Assembly: GCF_026151205.1 (NCBI RefSeq)
Contig: NC_087076.1
Coordinates: 1,871,692-1,931,691 of the forward strand
Reading direction: 5' to 3'
From: Bolinopsis microptera
Lineage: Eukaryota; Ctenophora; Tentaculata; Lobata; Bolinopsidae
DNA length: 60,000 bases
Translations under genes and position numbers: made by a program
In this document: one piece after another, positions 25,456 through 35,459 of the stretch
Layout: every line of letters begins with the position of its first letter
How positions within the stretch are numbered: position 1 is the first letter of the stretch
Notes under the pieces: generated by a model
Database searches by the model: none
What the model was told of the DNA's origin: nothing
The model's input: the letters and a program-made list of their open reading frames with translations, nothing else

Positions 25456-27115
25456 GTACGGGTATATGGCCCCCAGAATATAGGTCGTTTTTTGAGCACT
25501 TAGAAACAGGTGTTAAAACTACTTCTAAGCATGTTTAGGGCTGTAAATATGTACATAATAACCCTTTAAATGTTTCTTGGGTAGTTGAAAATAATTATTA
25601 GGTTTTTAAGTGTACTTTTTTTTCACCTGTAAAAATACCATTTTTTAACAGGGCCCCCAGAATATAGGTCCAAACATCTGTTCCTAAGTTGTTCTAAAAT
25701 TGTCACAGACAGTTATATGCAGTCAGAATATGTTGCTGAGACTGTATTGATGATGCCAATGGCTCCAGATACTAAATTGACATGGTTTAGAGTATACTTA
25801 ATAGCAAAAAATCAAAAACTACGGCCCCCAGAATATAGGTATGCAAAAATCGTCCTCAAATACTCCACCTTCATACATTTTGATGATGCCATCTCTTCAG
25901 CATATGTTCTTTAACTGTTTCTCATCACTACCCCACATTCCTTAATGCTCAGGGTGACAGAGAAAATGCAGAATCTTGGTCGCTATTTTTTTTTTAAAAC
26001 CTATATTCTGGGGGCCATATACCCGTAATGAGTAAAATCTTTAATTTTACTTGTTAAAAAGCTTTCATGCACTCATTTAGTAGGGATCTAGTAACTAAAT
26101 ACTTAAATAAGATTGAAGGAGTGTCCCTAGATATGATTGAGGGGGGCTGTTTTTATCTGTATCAATACAATGTGCACCTCAATGACTGTAAATCAGACAT
26201 TTTTGGCCGCCAAATTTTTTTAAAGGCCTAACTCAAAATTCTGTCCCAAAACTTAAGGTCATGAGACAATTCTACGTTGATTCTGAAAATTTCATGTGAA
26301 AATATTGAAACCCTATTGAGTTCTATTGTTTTGAGCGAAGTCAGTTTGAGATATGGGCGATTTTGTTCATTTTTTGCGATTATTTGAACACAGAATCCAC
26401 AGTTAGGTAGATATTGAGCTGATAATCATAGAGAATGTGTAATATATGCTTACCTTCCATATAAAGTTGGTTTCATTCAAAAATATTGATATTTGACCAA
26501 TTTATGGACCAAAATCGATCAAATTTGGTGCGTATGCCCAAATATGGGCATATGGTTTTTGTTTTTATCCCATAACTCGGCCAATTTTTATCCAATTTTG
26601 ATAAAACTTGATATGTGGGTTCAGGAGACTAGTAGCTACAAGTAGAGCATCCCAAAGCATGGTTTTGGGCATGTTCAGGGTTTTTGACCAACCTATATTC
26701 TGGGGGTCGTATAGACCTATATTCTGGGGGCCCGTAAAATTGTGGTGGCCATAACTTTTTTCGAAATTGTCAGTTTGCAGATGTCTCGATGAAAAGATAG
26801 CTTAAAATAATACTTATACTCATACCAGTAGTCTTAATGGCATGTGTTGGACAGATTTTTGTCATGACAATTTTTCACCATATTTACCCCTCTAGAAAAT
26901 GACAACATCGTTTAAATCTTTCGCTGTCATGACCAAATATACCAAAATACCTCATGTAGGTCCACAATTTTTATCCAGAAACATAAGTTACATGTTTTAC
27001 TCCAACCTAGCAGTAACAGATCCCATTAGTATCGCTTATCTTGGTTAGAACTGTATCCACTAACATGACCTATATTTTGGGGGCCACCTATATTCTGGGG
27101 GCCATATACCCGTAC
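25456..27115. mobile_element. TA-bounded element with perfect 30-bp TIRs and eight copies of its terminal motif
   Basis: Positions 25456-25485 and 27086-27115 are perfect 30-base inverted repeats beginning GTACGGGTATATGG. The inner 18-base motif GGCCCCCAGAATATAGGT occurs in plus orientation at 25468, 25652 and 25823, and in minus orientation at 25999, 26691, 26715, 27068 (one change) and 27086. The orientation switches once, between 25840 and 25999. The copy at 25999-26028 also keeps the outer TIR part, so 25456-26028 could be a smaller unit. If TA is the target duplication (25457-25458 and 27113-27114), the element proper starts CGGGTATATGG. There is no substantial open frame. It looks like a non-autonomous DNA element with repeated transposase-binding-like sites; no known superfamily was recognised. 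Confidence 0.75.
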
Positions 27116-27341
27116 AGATAAAAAACATATGTTAGCAGCCTATAAGAGCTCATAATATCTGAAGTATAAATAATTATTTAATTTCTATTAAACTGATTAA
27201 TAATTTCTGAAACTGTGCTTAGCTTAGCCGCTCAAATTAGTCACTATACATTGCAATGTACCTACATGGTCAATGGTCATAACCTCAAAACTGAGTAAAC
27301 TTTACAGTAAATAAAAGAGTGTAAATACTAACATAAGTGAT

Positions 27342-27445
27342 GATGAACTGTAGGTATTGAAGACTGGACTTGATAATGAACTGTAGGTATTGAAGACTGG
27401 ACTTGATTATGAACTGTAGGTATTGAAGACTGGACTTGATTATGA
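27342..27445 (+). repeat. Tandem repeat of ~34 bp, three copies
   Basis: Three consecutive units, each containing GAACTGTAGGTATTGAAGAC followed by TGGACTTGAT. The copies are nearly identical. It lies about 180 bases beyond the stop codon of the TIGAR-like gene on the other strand. Confidence 0.9.
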
Positions 27446-27620
27446 AATTTGATACAAACTGTGACACTCAAGTTCAGATCAATAGAAACAACTTACATTT
27501 ATCGTCATGGTAACGTGTGAAACAAGTATTCTTTACTCAGATTTCAGACCTGTAATCTATCCCTCGTGTTTAACAGAGTAACTACTAATAAACATGGTGT
27601 ACGATTTGTGTGTACACAGT

Positions 27621-28622
27621 TCACATGTGCAGATGTTTCGTGCTTGCAAATTTTCCAAGCTCAACATTCTCAATGTTGTGGGTCTCATCATTGACTGTAA
27701 TGTTAAACTCGGAGATGCTGTTGTTGGGTATGTTGAACTTGCGGAGACCTTTGGGGAAGGGATGAGCGGAGAAGGAAGAAAGAACCATGGCACACATCCT
27801 GACTGGGGAGCAATGGGTCACAAATAGGACATTAGCCGTCTGTTTCTTCTTGCTCAGCTCCTTGTTGGTTTTGTACATAGTGTCCAGGATGAGGTCCTCT
27901 ATTCGCAGGAACATATTCTCATACCTCTCCACTCCTCTCGGTTCTATTTCTGTTTTCATATCATCATAGTAAACGTTATCTCGTGAACTGAGGATGTTTC
28001 CGGTCGCTTTTCCGTTAGTGAGTGCGTTAGCATTTCCTTTAGCGTGTCCTTTAGTGGGCCCGTTAGCGTGTCCTTTAGTTGGCCCATTAGCGTGTCCTTT
28101 AGTGGGCCCGTTGGCGTGTCCGTTATCGAGCCCGTTTGCGTGTCCGTTAGCATTTCCATTAGTGGGCCCGTTTGCGTGTCCGTTAGCATTTCCTTTAGCA
28201 TGTCCTTTAGTGGGCCCATTAGCGTGTCCGTGGTCACTGCACGAAAGAACGCAAGAAGAGCTGGAGCTAGGAACCAAGTACTGTCCATCAATATCCTGAG
28301 TTCCATTGCATAATCTCTGTCTCTCCTCGTGTTTTGCTTTAACGTAGATAGCGTACAATTCTCCGTTATACGGCCCGAAGTTCCTGTCTCGGAGACGACC
28401 CTCCATTTCACCAGCCAGACCGAAACACTGGAGCGTTTTAATGGTCCTGCCCAGATCACTGACAAGAACCTTGTCAAAGTGGAGTGCCTGGAGATACCGG
28501 CCACAAATCTCACTCTCCCTAATACCTGCTCCAGTCAGGTTTGAGTTGAACTGACCGTTTATTCGGTGCTCCGTGTTGAAGTCTGTCTCCCCATGTCGCA
28601 CCACTAGCAGCTTTATTTTCAT
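27621..28622 (-). CDS. TIGAR-like histidine phosphatase with repetitive insert
   Basis: 333 residues, single exon, ATG at 28622. It belongs to the phosphoglycerate-mutase-like superfamily, which uses a phosphohistidine intermediate; TIGAR-type members remove phosphate from small phosphorylated metabolites such as fructose-2,6-bisphosphate. Evidence is the VVRHGETDFN motif with catalytic His10, SDLGRTIKT, RLRDRNFGPYNGE (the TIGAR-type acidic segment) and the second histidine in LFVTHCSPV (about residue 270). Between the two halves, residues about 131-202 are a low-complexity run of GHANGPTK-like repeats encoded by a 24-bp minisatellite. This replaces the region that links the halves in ordinary family members. 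The start lies only 52 bases from a TTAA-flanked transposon, which probably forms or displaces its promoter. The substrate is not predictable from sequence. Confidence 0.85.
   Translation of the reverse strand: MKIKLLVVRHGETDFNTEHRINGQFNSNLTGAGIRESEICGRYLQALHFDKVLVSDLGRTIKTLQCFGLAGEMEGRLRDRNFGPYNGELYAIYVKAKHEERQRLCNGTQDIDGQYLVPSSSSSCVLSCSDHGHANGPTKGHAKGNANGHANGPTNGNANGHANGLDNGHANGPTKGHANGPTKGHANGPTKGHAKGNANALTNGKATGNILSSRDNVYYDDMKTEIEPRGVERYENMFLRIEDLILDTMYKTNKELSKKKQTANVLFVTHCSPVRMCAMVLSSFSAHPFPKGLRKFNIPNNSISEFNITVNDETHNIENVELGKFASTKHLHM
28019..28232 (-). repeat. 24-bp minisatellite inside the phosphatase gene
   Basis: Units such as CGTGTCCTTTAGTGGGCCCG (plus strand) recur with 24-bp and shorter 12-bp steps across about 210 bases, always keeping the reading frame of the minus-strand gene. 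The products are GHANGPTK, GHAKGNAN and similar. Confidence 0.9.
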
Positions 28623-28819
28623 CTTCTGAGAAATAGTAACGAATTAGTTATTGAACTATAATTTGTCAGATCATTTAAAGGATGAGGGGACCTTAGAAAA
28701 AGTTTTTTTTCTCGTGCAAATCCTTTTATTACATTAATCGTATAAACCACTTTAGTGAAATCCGCAAAGTTGTATTTCATTCGCGCGCCGAGATATCCAG
28801 CCAAAACAATTTGAACCTG

Positions 28820-28827
28820 TGACGTCA
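28820..28827 (-). promoter_or_regulatory. CRE-type palindrome TGACGTCA
   Basis: A perfect CREB/ATF consensus about 200 bases upstream of the start codon of the TIGAR-like gene, within the left TIR of the TTAA element. Use as a promoter site is inference. Confidence 0.4.
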
Positions 28828-29985
28828 ATTATGTGAGTTGCTCTGATCCGCGCATATAGAAATACAGGTAAAATGAGCGTGCGGGCCGACTAAATTACTA
28901 ATTAAGAATACATTAACAATTTACGATACTAACGAGCCTATAACCAATGGAGAGGAGACTTTTTATGACCGGTTGAAAAAAGAATTATCACCCTACGATA
29001 ACCATGAGCCGAGATACAACTGAAATAAGATTGAAGTCACACAGAAAGGCATGTAAATTATGTATATTTATAGCTCCCAACGTAACACCTAGCAACTCCC
29101 TGTATCGTACCACAGTTGATATATCAACATGTCATATCAACACAACACGGTCCTAATAAAAATGGATCGGGTAGGTATGAAATGCATGTCTTCATCCAGT
29201 TGGACAAGCACCAAGCACCAAGCTTTTAAGTTCTAAATCACTATGTGACACTACTTATAACGTAAGCAAGATTTGCAACTATTACACCAAGCAATATTAT
29301 ACGTAACAGACGAACACATCCACATTCGTTACGCTTTACACTCAAGTCACAGCAAACTAAAACGGTAAATTATAAATGAGTGTACAACTAAAGGCCGGTA
29401 CACGCGCTGTGTCAAACCGCACGTGCGCACTCAGATAGGACTAGAGGCGCCAAGGGCCAGCTAGTAAAATGTCTTCTACTACATCATACATTCAATCTAA
29501 ACATATATTAAGTGGGTCGGTCAACATATCTTCTATTTCATATGTATTGTGCTCTGCCAATTGCAACACTTGATTTGATTGTGCTCTGCCGATTGCAACA
29601 CTTGATTTTATATTGTTAATCGCACATTTCATATGAAAATACATTCCTTTATTCTTGTATAACGAAATATGCCGATTTTTAATTGTGTCCATATCGGGTT
29701 TCAAACAAGTCAAAACAAAATAGCAGTTTGTGGTTTAGTTAGCGGATGCTACTTATCTTAGCTATTTATAAATAGAAATACCTACTACAACTACAAGTAA
29801 GCCTTTCTGAGTTACATTTAACTATTAAAGAGAATTATTCGTAACTTAGACTAATTCAGTGCAACCAAAGATACTGCTCTCGCAAACGCCAAAGGTAACA
29901 CGACGTAATTAAAACAGAACAGAACCAAGAACAAAATGTTGACACGAGCGAAGTGTGCGCGCACACGTTGGTCTTAACACATAAG

Positions 29986-29993
29986 TGACGTCA
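29986..29993. promoter_or_regulatory. CRE-type palindrome TGACGTCA in the right TIR
   Basis: The mirror partner of the site at 28820, at a similar distance from its end of the element. A CCAAT sequence (AGCCAATAG, about 30012) lies next to it. It probably reflects TIR homology rather than an independent promoter. Confidence 0.4.
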
Positions 29994-30609
29994 CAGCCCA
30001 AAATTGCTATCAGCCAATAGGAGCGCGGCGTGATATTGCACGAATTATCGATTTCACAGTCCGGCGTATTTTTTGATTCTACACACTTTCACAGGACTTA
30101 AACGCGAATATTTGGAAGTGAATTCTAAGGTCCCCTCATCCTTTAAAGTGAACTTATAAAAATTATCAAAATCAGGCGCACCATAAGCTGATGCCTAATA
30201 GTAGAATAATTTTAATATATTAAGAATGATCACGCCAACTGGACAACTATGACACAATAAGCCGTAGGAAAGTTTATAATTTAAATTGATTCTTTTTAGT
30301 AGTACACCAGTTTAAAACTACAGGCTTAGCGCAGGTCTACTGAGATAGGTCCCTGGTAACCCTTGCAGTTTTAAGACTGATATACAAAAAGGAATGGCCA
30401 GTCGTGTTTACTTCGATGCATTGTACTGTGTAGTGTGTATTATAACTATTAATGTATAGTTTAACATTGTATAGCTCAAATTAATTGTATTGTAATGACA
30501 GATGAGGGAGGCCATGTTTAATCGTTATCCTTATATTAATGATCAATGATTTAGTTGGTCAAGAGCCTGCTTAACGAGTTTTGACGGTTGGTCAGTCAAA
30601 AACTCCCCT

Positions 30610-31236
30610 CTCTCACAACCGACCCCTCCCACTACCACCCCTCCCACTACCACCCCGCCCACTACCGCCCCACTACCACCCCTTCCACTACCACCCCTCC
30701 CACTACCACCCCTCCCACTACCACCCCTCCCACTACCACCCCTCCCACTACCACCCCTCCCACTACCACCCCTCCCACTACCACCCCGCCCACTACCACC
30801 CCTCTCACTGCCACCCCGCCCACTACCACCCCTCTCACTGCCACCCCGCCCACTACCACCCCTCCCACTACCACCCCTCCCACTACCACCCCTCCCACTA
30901 CCACCCCGCCCACTACCGCCCCACTACCACCCCTCCCACTACCACCCCTCCCACTACCACCCCGCCCACTACCACCCCTCCCACTACCACCCCTCTCACT
31001 GCCACCCCGCCCACTACCACCCCTCCCACTACCACCCCTCCCACTACCGCCCCGCCCACTACCACCCCGCCCACTACCACCCCTCCCACTACCACCCCTC
31101 CCACTACCACCCCTCCCACTACCACCCCTCCCACTACCACCCCTCCCACTACCACCCCTCCCACTACCATCCCTCCCACTACCACCCCTCCCACTACCAC
31201 CCCTCCCACTACCACCCCTCCCACTACCACCCCTCC
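30610..31236 (+). repeat. 15-bp C-rich minisatellite, about 42 copies
   Basis: Tandem copies of CCCACTACCACCCCT, with CCGCC, CTCTCACTGCC and one CCATCC variant. The plus strand is almost free of G, so the minus strand is G-rich with several GGGG and GGG runs per 30 bases. Because 15 is a multiple of three, all frames stay open (TTTPP, LPLPP, HYHPS), but no signal peptide, splice sites or non-repeat coding flank supports a protein. Confidence 0.92.
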
Positions 31237-31421
31237 CTGGATTGCTCAATACAACTAGACAATACATTAAAAATGACTCATTTAATTATACTATCTACAA
31301 TACTACAATACTACAATACACAACGTTACTCATAACACAATGAGGTCATGTTTAAACAGTTCTGTAATGACAATCAGTACAACATTACAAACATACACAC
31401 TGATCAACACATAATGTTTTA

Positions 31422-31640
31422 CAGGGTGTTTCAAAAGTCTTGTGAGGATGTTCTTTTTCCAGGATAACTTTTAATCCATTTGTCTAAACTTCATTCTGTA
31501 AAAAATTATTGGTAGTTCTAAAGTTTAGTGGTGACTTCTCAAGTTGTTACGTTACCATGACCACCATAGCATTCGGTCCCCTCTCAACAGAGGTAAATTT
31601 AGGTCAAAAAGAACATCCTCGCAAGACTTGAAACACCCTG
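31422..31640. mobile_element. MITE, TA-flanked, Tc1/mariner type
   Basis: A 219-bp element. Its ends CAGGGTGTTTCAAAAGTCTTG and CAAGACTTGAAACACCCTG are inverted repeats of about 36 bases, extending through GAGGATGTTCTTTTT. TA lies directly outside both ends (31420-31421 and 31641-31642). The small size, TA duplication and CAGGGTG start fit a mariner-like non-autonomous element. Confidence 0.85.
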
Positions 31641-31642
31641 TA

Positions 31643-34420
31643 CTATGAAAGTAGGAGGTTTCCTGGCACAGCGCGAACAAAAGGTAACTAAAAGAGTGTC
31701 TAATATTGGTGGCTAGCCGAGCTCCAGTCAGTTCAGGAGTATCTGAAAAATGCGGTGAAATGATGTACGCAATTTTGCAAGTTGCTGAGTTGGCTTTCTG
31801 CCAAGATGAACTGAATTAAACAGGTTGCGGTAGTAAACAAGCAACAAAAGTTGGCAGGTACATGTAAGATCTGACATGTCCAGTGAAATTGTCGGAGCAT
31901 TGATCAAGTTTGTGGGGGAAAGTGTTAAAACTGCACGAAGGAAAATTAGATTATTCCTCGCAGAAACTCATTTTCTTCGAAGAGAGTTTTGTTCACTGCA
32001 AGTTTCTTCATCTAAATTAAATGATGGGATGATAACGAAGAAAAGTAATGAGTTGTTCTACATTCAGTAGTTTTGTGCCAGGTTTGGCGGATACTTGATT
32101 TTACGCCAACTGATAATGTACTTACTGATAAGGTACTTACTGCTTATATTATCTCCATTTATCGGTTCAAAACGCTGCAGGAAAACTAATTAGATATTCA
32201 AATAAAGACGACCAACTCTATACTTACTCATACACTGTCATGTAATACTATACAACTCTATAATACTACTCCTAAATATTGTCTATAATTCCCAAACGTG
32301 GATGCAGTGTGTTGGTACGATAAAGTAGGAGCTAAAAACAACAGTCAGACCTCTGCAGTATGTGTTTTTCATCGGAAGACATTATGCTAAATTTAATTCT
32401 CAAAGTTAAAGCCGGGAAAACGGGTTTAAGTTTGTAAATTAAATCAGCTGAGTGTTTATGAACCACAACTTTGCTATCTATTTGTATATAGAGTAGAATA
32501 ATTTCGACTAAACCTCAATGTTTCAGACTTGAAGCAAACTGAAAATGATCTACCATCAGATTACAATATGAATTATATTAGAGCATAATTTAGTTCACAC
32601 TTCAGTATTACAAACCCCGATAACTTATAATGTCTAGATAAGTATTGTGATATCATTTTAAGACACTGTCGCAACTGGGTGACCAGCAACCTAGCCGTGT
32701 TAATCAGATAAATAAAAACAATATTAGTGATTAGGCTCCCGTGAACAATTTTACTCAAATCATGGTTTCATCGAATATGCACGCCGAAAGGAAAATTATG
32801 TTAAATATTGATCAGTAAGCGTGGGCCACAACTGACTAATATAGCCGAGACTAAAATGATCATAATTTATTTGGCGATGTACCCATCAGGACGGTGCATA
32901 AATATTTAATAACTATATGTTTGTGCATAATTACACTATATTCTACAAATACAGTTTTATTTTATTTTGTAGCACCGTTATCTTGAATGAACTTCCTATA
33001 TTTACTGGGTTTAATACTCCAATATTACCCATTACATGATAGAGGTTCTCCCTGAAAACTGCAAAATTGGCTGTTACGAATTAAAGTAGCTGCTTGGTAT
33101 TCCTCTTTATGGTACAATCTTTGTTTTGAACAATTTTGAGCAGGTGTTTCTATAAATCTTATTAATCACAAAAGTTCTGAAGTTCAAAGCAGCAGGCAAA
33201 TGAAGACTTGTCAGAAAAAACAACCTCTCTTTGTTTGCCAATCTAAACTTAATGAGCCGATATAACATTTAACAGAATCGTTACTGTAAAGATTTCATGG
33301 ATATTAAACAGGACCGCCAAACAAATAACAATTGCTGAGACCAAGGGTCAAGACATGAACTATTTATTGTTGCAAGAAGAGCAATTATAACAAATGCGCT
33401 TATTGAAACACAGGTCAACCAATTCATTGCAAATAAAGAGCAACTGCGTGGAATAATTCCTGGGAGTAGCAAAGCTGGCTCGTGTTTTGATGGTAATAAC
33501 ACAAATTTGAGCAATTATACATCTGTCTGAGGGTAAACTTAAACGAAGCAGTGGGCACGTACGAAACTAAATTGAAAATCAGTTTACGATTAGATCTGAA
33601 AACAACAGTTACATAAGGAACAGGCTACAGGACACCTTAACGAAATGAACTGAGCGATTTTGTAATAAATATGAAAGATCAACATATTTAATATTTATAC
33701 TATGAAGAAGCAACCTGCTAGACTATTCCAGAAGCTTCGAAATTTGTCCAACTCTATATTTGGCATATTATGTTGCCTTTGTACCTCTGCCCATTTTATC
33801 AAATTACATAATATTGTGATGCCAGATGTGGAACAATCTGGAAAAGCATGGAATCGTATTACCAAGTTATAGCACCAAACGAGGCTCTCCCTAACCAAAG
33901 TAAATTCATCCCCATAGAAGGATGAATAATGAACGAGTGTGAAATATATTCATTGTCCACGAGCAGTTTATTATCGTTTGGAATACGAAGAATTGTCATA
34001 TCATCTGCCTTTTCTTCGTATCTGGTTTTTTCCCAACAACTTGTCTTGAAATCCATCAATAACGGTAATACACATTTTTCTTCAGAGAAACCCACTACTT
34101 CGGATTTCGTGTTAATAAATAAAAACAAAATACAAAACCATCGACCGAAAGCAAATTAACGTGTAAAGCAAAAGAACTAACTTAACAAACCATTTCAACT
34201 GAGGATTATGAAACAACACTGCCGATGAAGGCACTCAGCACTGTCAATTCAGTTTACTTGGGGAGAGGCGTGATTCAGCTCAGCACTTGAACTTCTGCTA
34301 CCGATATAAATAAGACATGATAGGGGCTAAACATATTCAAAATTCTAGGGCATTTCCACAATTAACTAATTTACATTTTGGTGCTATCTTCGAGTATTCT
34401 TGGAATAATCAGATAAAGAT
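31643..34420. other. Intergenic, no gene recognised
   Basis: AT-rich sequence with scattered short frames. Minus-strand frames at 33695-34128 (up to about 90 residues) give a protein-like but unrecognised sequence with no clear splice sites. I do not call a gene. Confidence 0.45.
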
Positions 34421-34900
34421 ACTAGGGGGGTCTGGGGGGATCAGGTACTAAGTTCTGTACGTGACATCGACTAAGTTTAATTTTTGAATTTTTCGAAAGA
34501 CCCACCCACCCCCTTCGCGGTACTAACTGTTTTTTCGGATAATAATTAAGACACCTACCCCCTTTTGCCAGCTTTTGCGGTACTAACTGTTGAGAAATCA
34601 CGGTACTAACTGTGTCTTGGTATATAAAATAAGATACCCACCCAGAAATTGCTTTAAACAGCTCATTGAACATTGGGAAATGGGTAAATTATACCCACTA
34701 TTTAGTAGGGATTTTGTTTTCAATGTAGTCGAATTAGATGAAAAGTTACAAAAAAAGGAAAAAAAATCCAAAAAAATCAACAACAAAAACTCTCAAAACC
34801 AAAAAAAACCATTCCCAAAATTGAAATTTGAGGTAAAATGGTTTTTTTGTTGGGTTGGACCACTTTTTGGCCGAGAATGGGACTTGTAAAAAGGGGCTGG

Positions 34901-34983
34901 ACTAAGTAGAGACTAAGTAGAGACTAAGTAGAGACTAAGTAGAGACTAATTAGAGACTAAGTAGAGACTAAGTAGAGACTAAG
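34901..34983 (+). repeat. 11-bp tandem repeat, 7.5 copies
   Basis: ACTAAGTAGAG is repeated from 34901, with one AATTAG variant in the fifth copy. Just upstream, CGGTACTAACTGT occurs three times (about 34520, 34578 and 34601). It lies about 480 bases before the LINE open frame and may belong to its 5' region. Confidence 0.9.
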
Positions 34984-35286
34984 CCGGGAATGGCAGACGT
35001 CAGACTGTCGCCATTTATCTAACAGTGTTATCTTATTACGTGATTAAGGGCTGCAGCCCGCAGCTTATTAGTTTATTTATAGACCCAGCAGAAGGTTGCC
35101 TAGCACATTCCTATTGGACCTACAGCAGTGGGAGTGAAAAACACCATAAAAATAGCAGAATAAAATTGCAATTAAATGAAATCAGCTGCAAGTATAATTG
35201 CTAAGAAGAATACTGTTTCAAATTTCAACCCTCCCACACGGCTCAACACATCCGGACTATAGTTACTGTTTCCAGATACCTTCCCA

Positions 35287-35352
35287 CATTGTACATTGCA
35301 CATTGCGCATTGCACATTGCGCATTGCACATTGCACATTGCACATTGCAAAT
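35287..35352 (+). repeat. 10-bp tandem repeat (ACATTGCACA/GCATTGCACA)
   Basis: About six copies of the decamer CATTGCACAT/CATTGCGCAT, located about 110 bases upstream of the LINE open frame. Confidence 0.85.
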
Positions 35353-35459
35353 TGCACAATTTTAACCGAGCAAGTAATACGAAGGTATTATTTTATAAGA
35401 CTGGGCTGATAACAACTTTATAAAGACTTTAGGATGGTGTGTGACAGTAACGAGTCCGC

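Larger units (their letters stand above)
28675..30146. mobile_element. TTAA-flanked DNA element with long divergent TIRs
   Basis: 28674-28696 and 30125-30147 are perfect inverted repeats (TTTAAAGGATGAGGGG at the left end). TTAA at both borders fits a TTAA target duplication, as used by piggyBac and Kolobok transposons. Homology between the ends continues inward with divergence to at least 170 bases: TGTGACGTCA followed by A/CTTATGTG occurs in mirror positions near 28818 and 29995. The interior has no gene, only a 31-bp direct duplication (GTGCTCTGCCAATTGCAACA) near 29548. It is a non-autonomous, probably old, copy. Confidence 0.75.

Noticed and set aside
27956-28513. 185-residue minus-strand frame overlapping the phosphatase
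   Set aside because: An out-of-frame reading of the same repeat; the real frame has both catalytic His motifs.
30581-31343. Long TTTPP / HYHPS / LPLPP frames resembling mucin or proline-rich proteins
   Set aside because: All frames of a 15-bp repeat are open by necessity; no signal peptide, unique coding flank or splice structure.
33695-34128. Possible minus-strand gene of ~90+67 residues
   Set aside because: Frames overlap without a convincing splice junction or domain.
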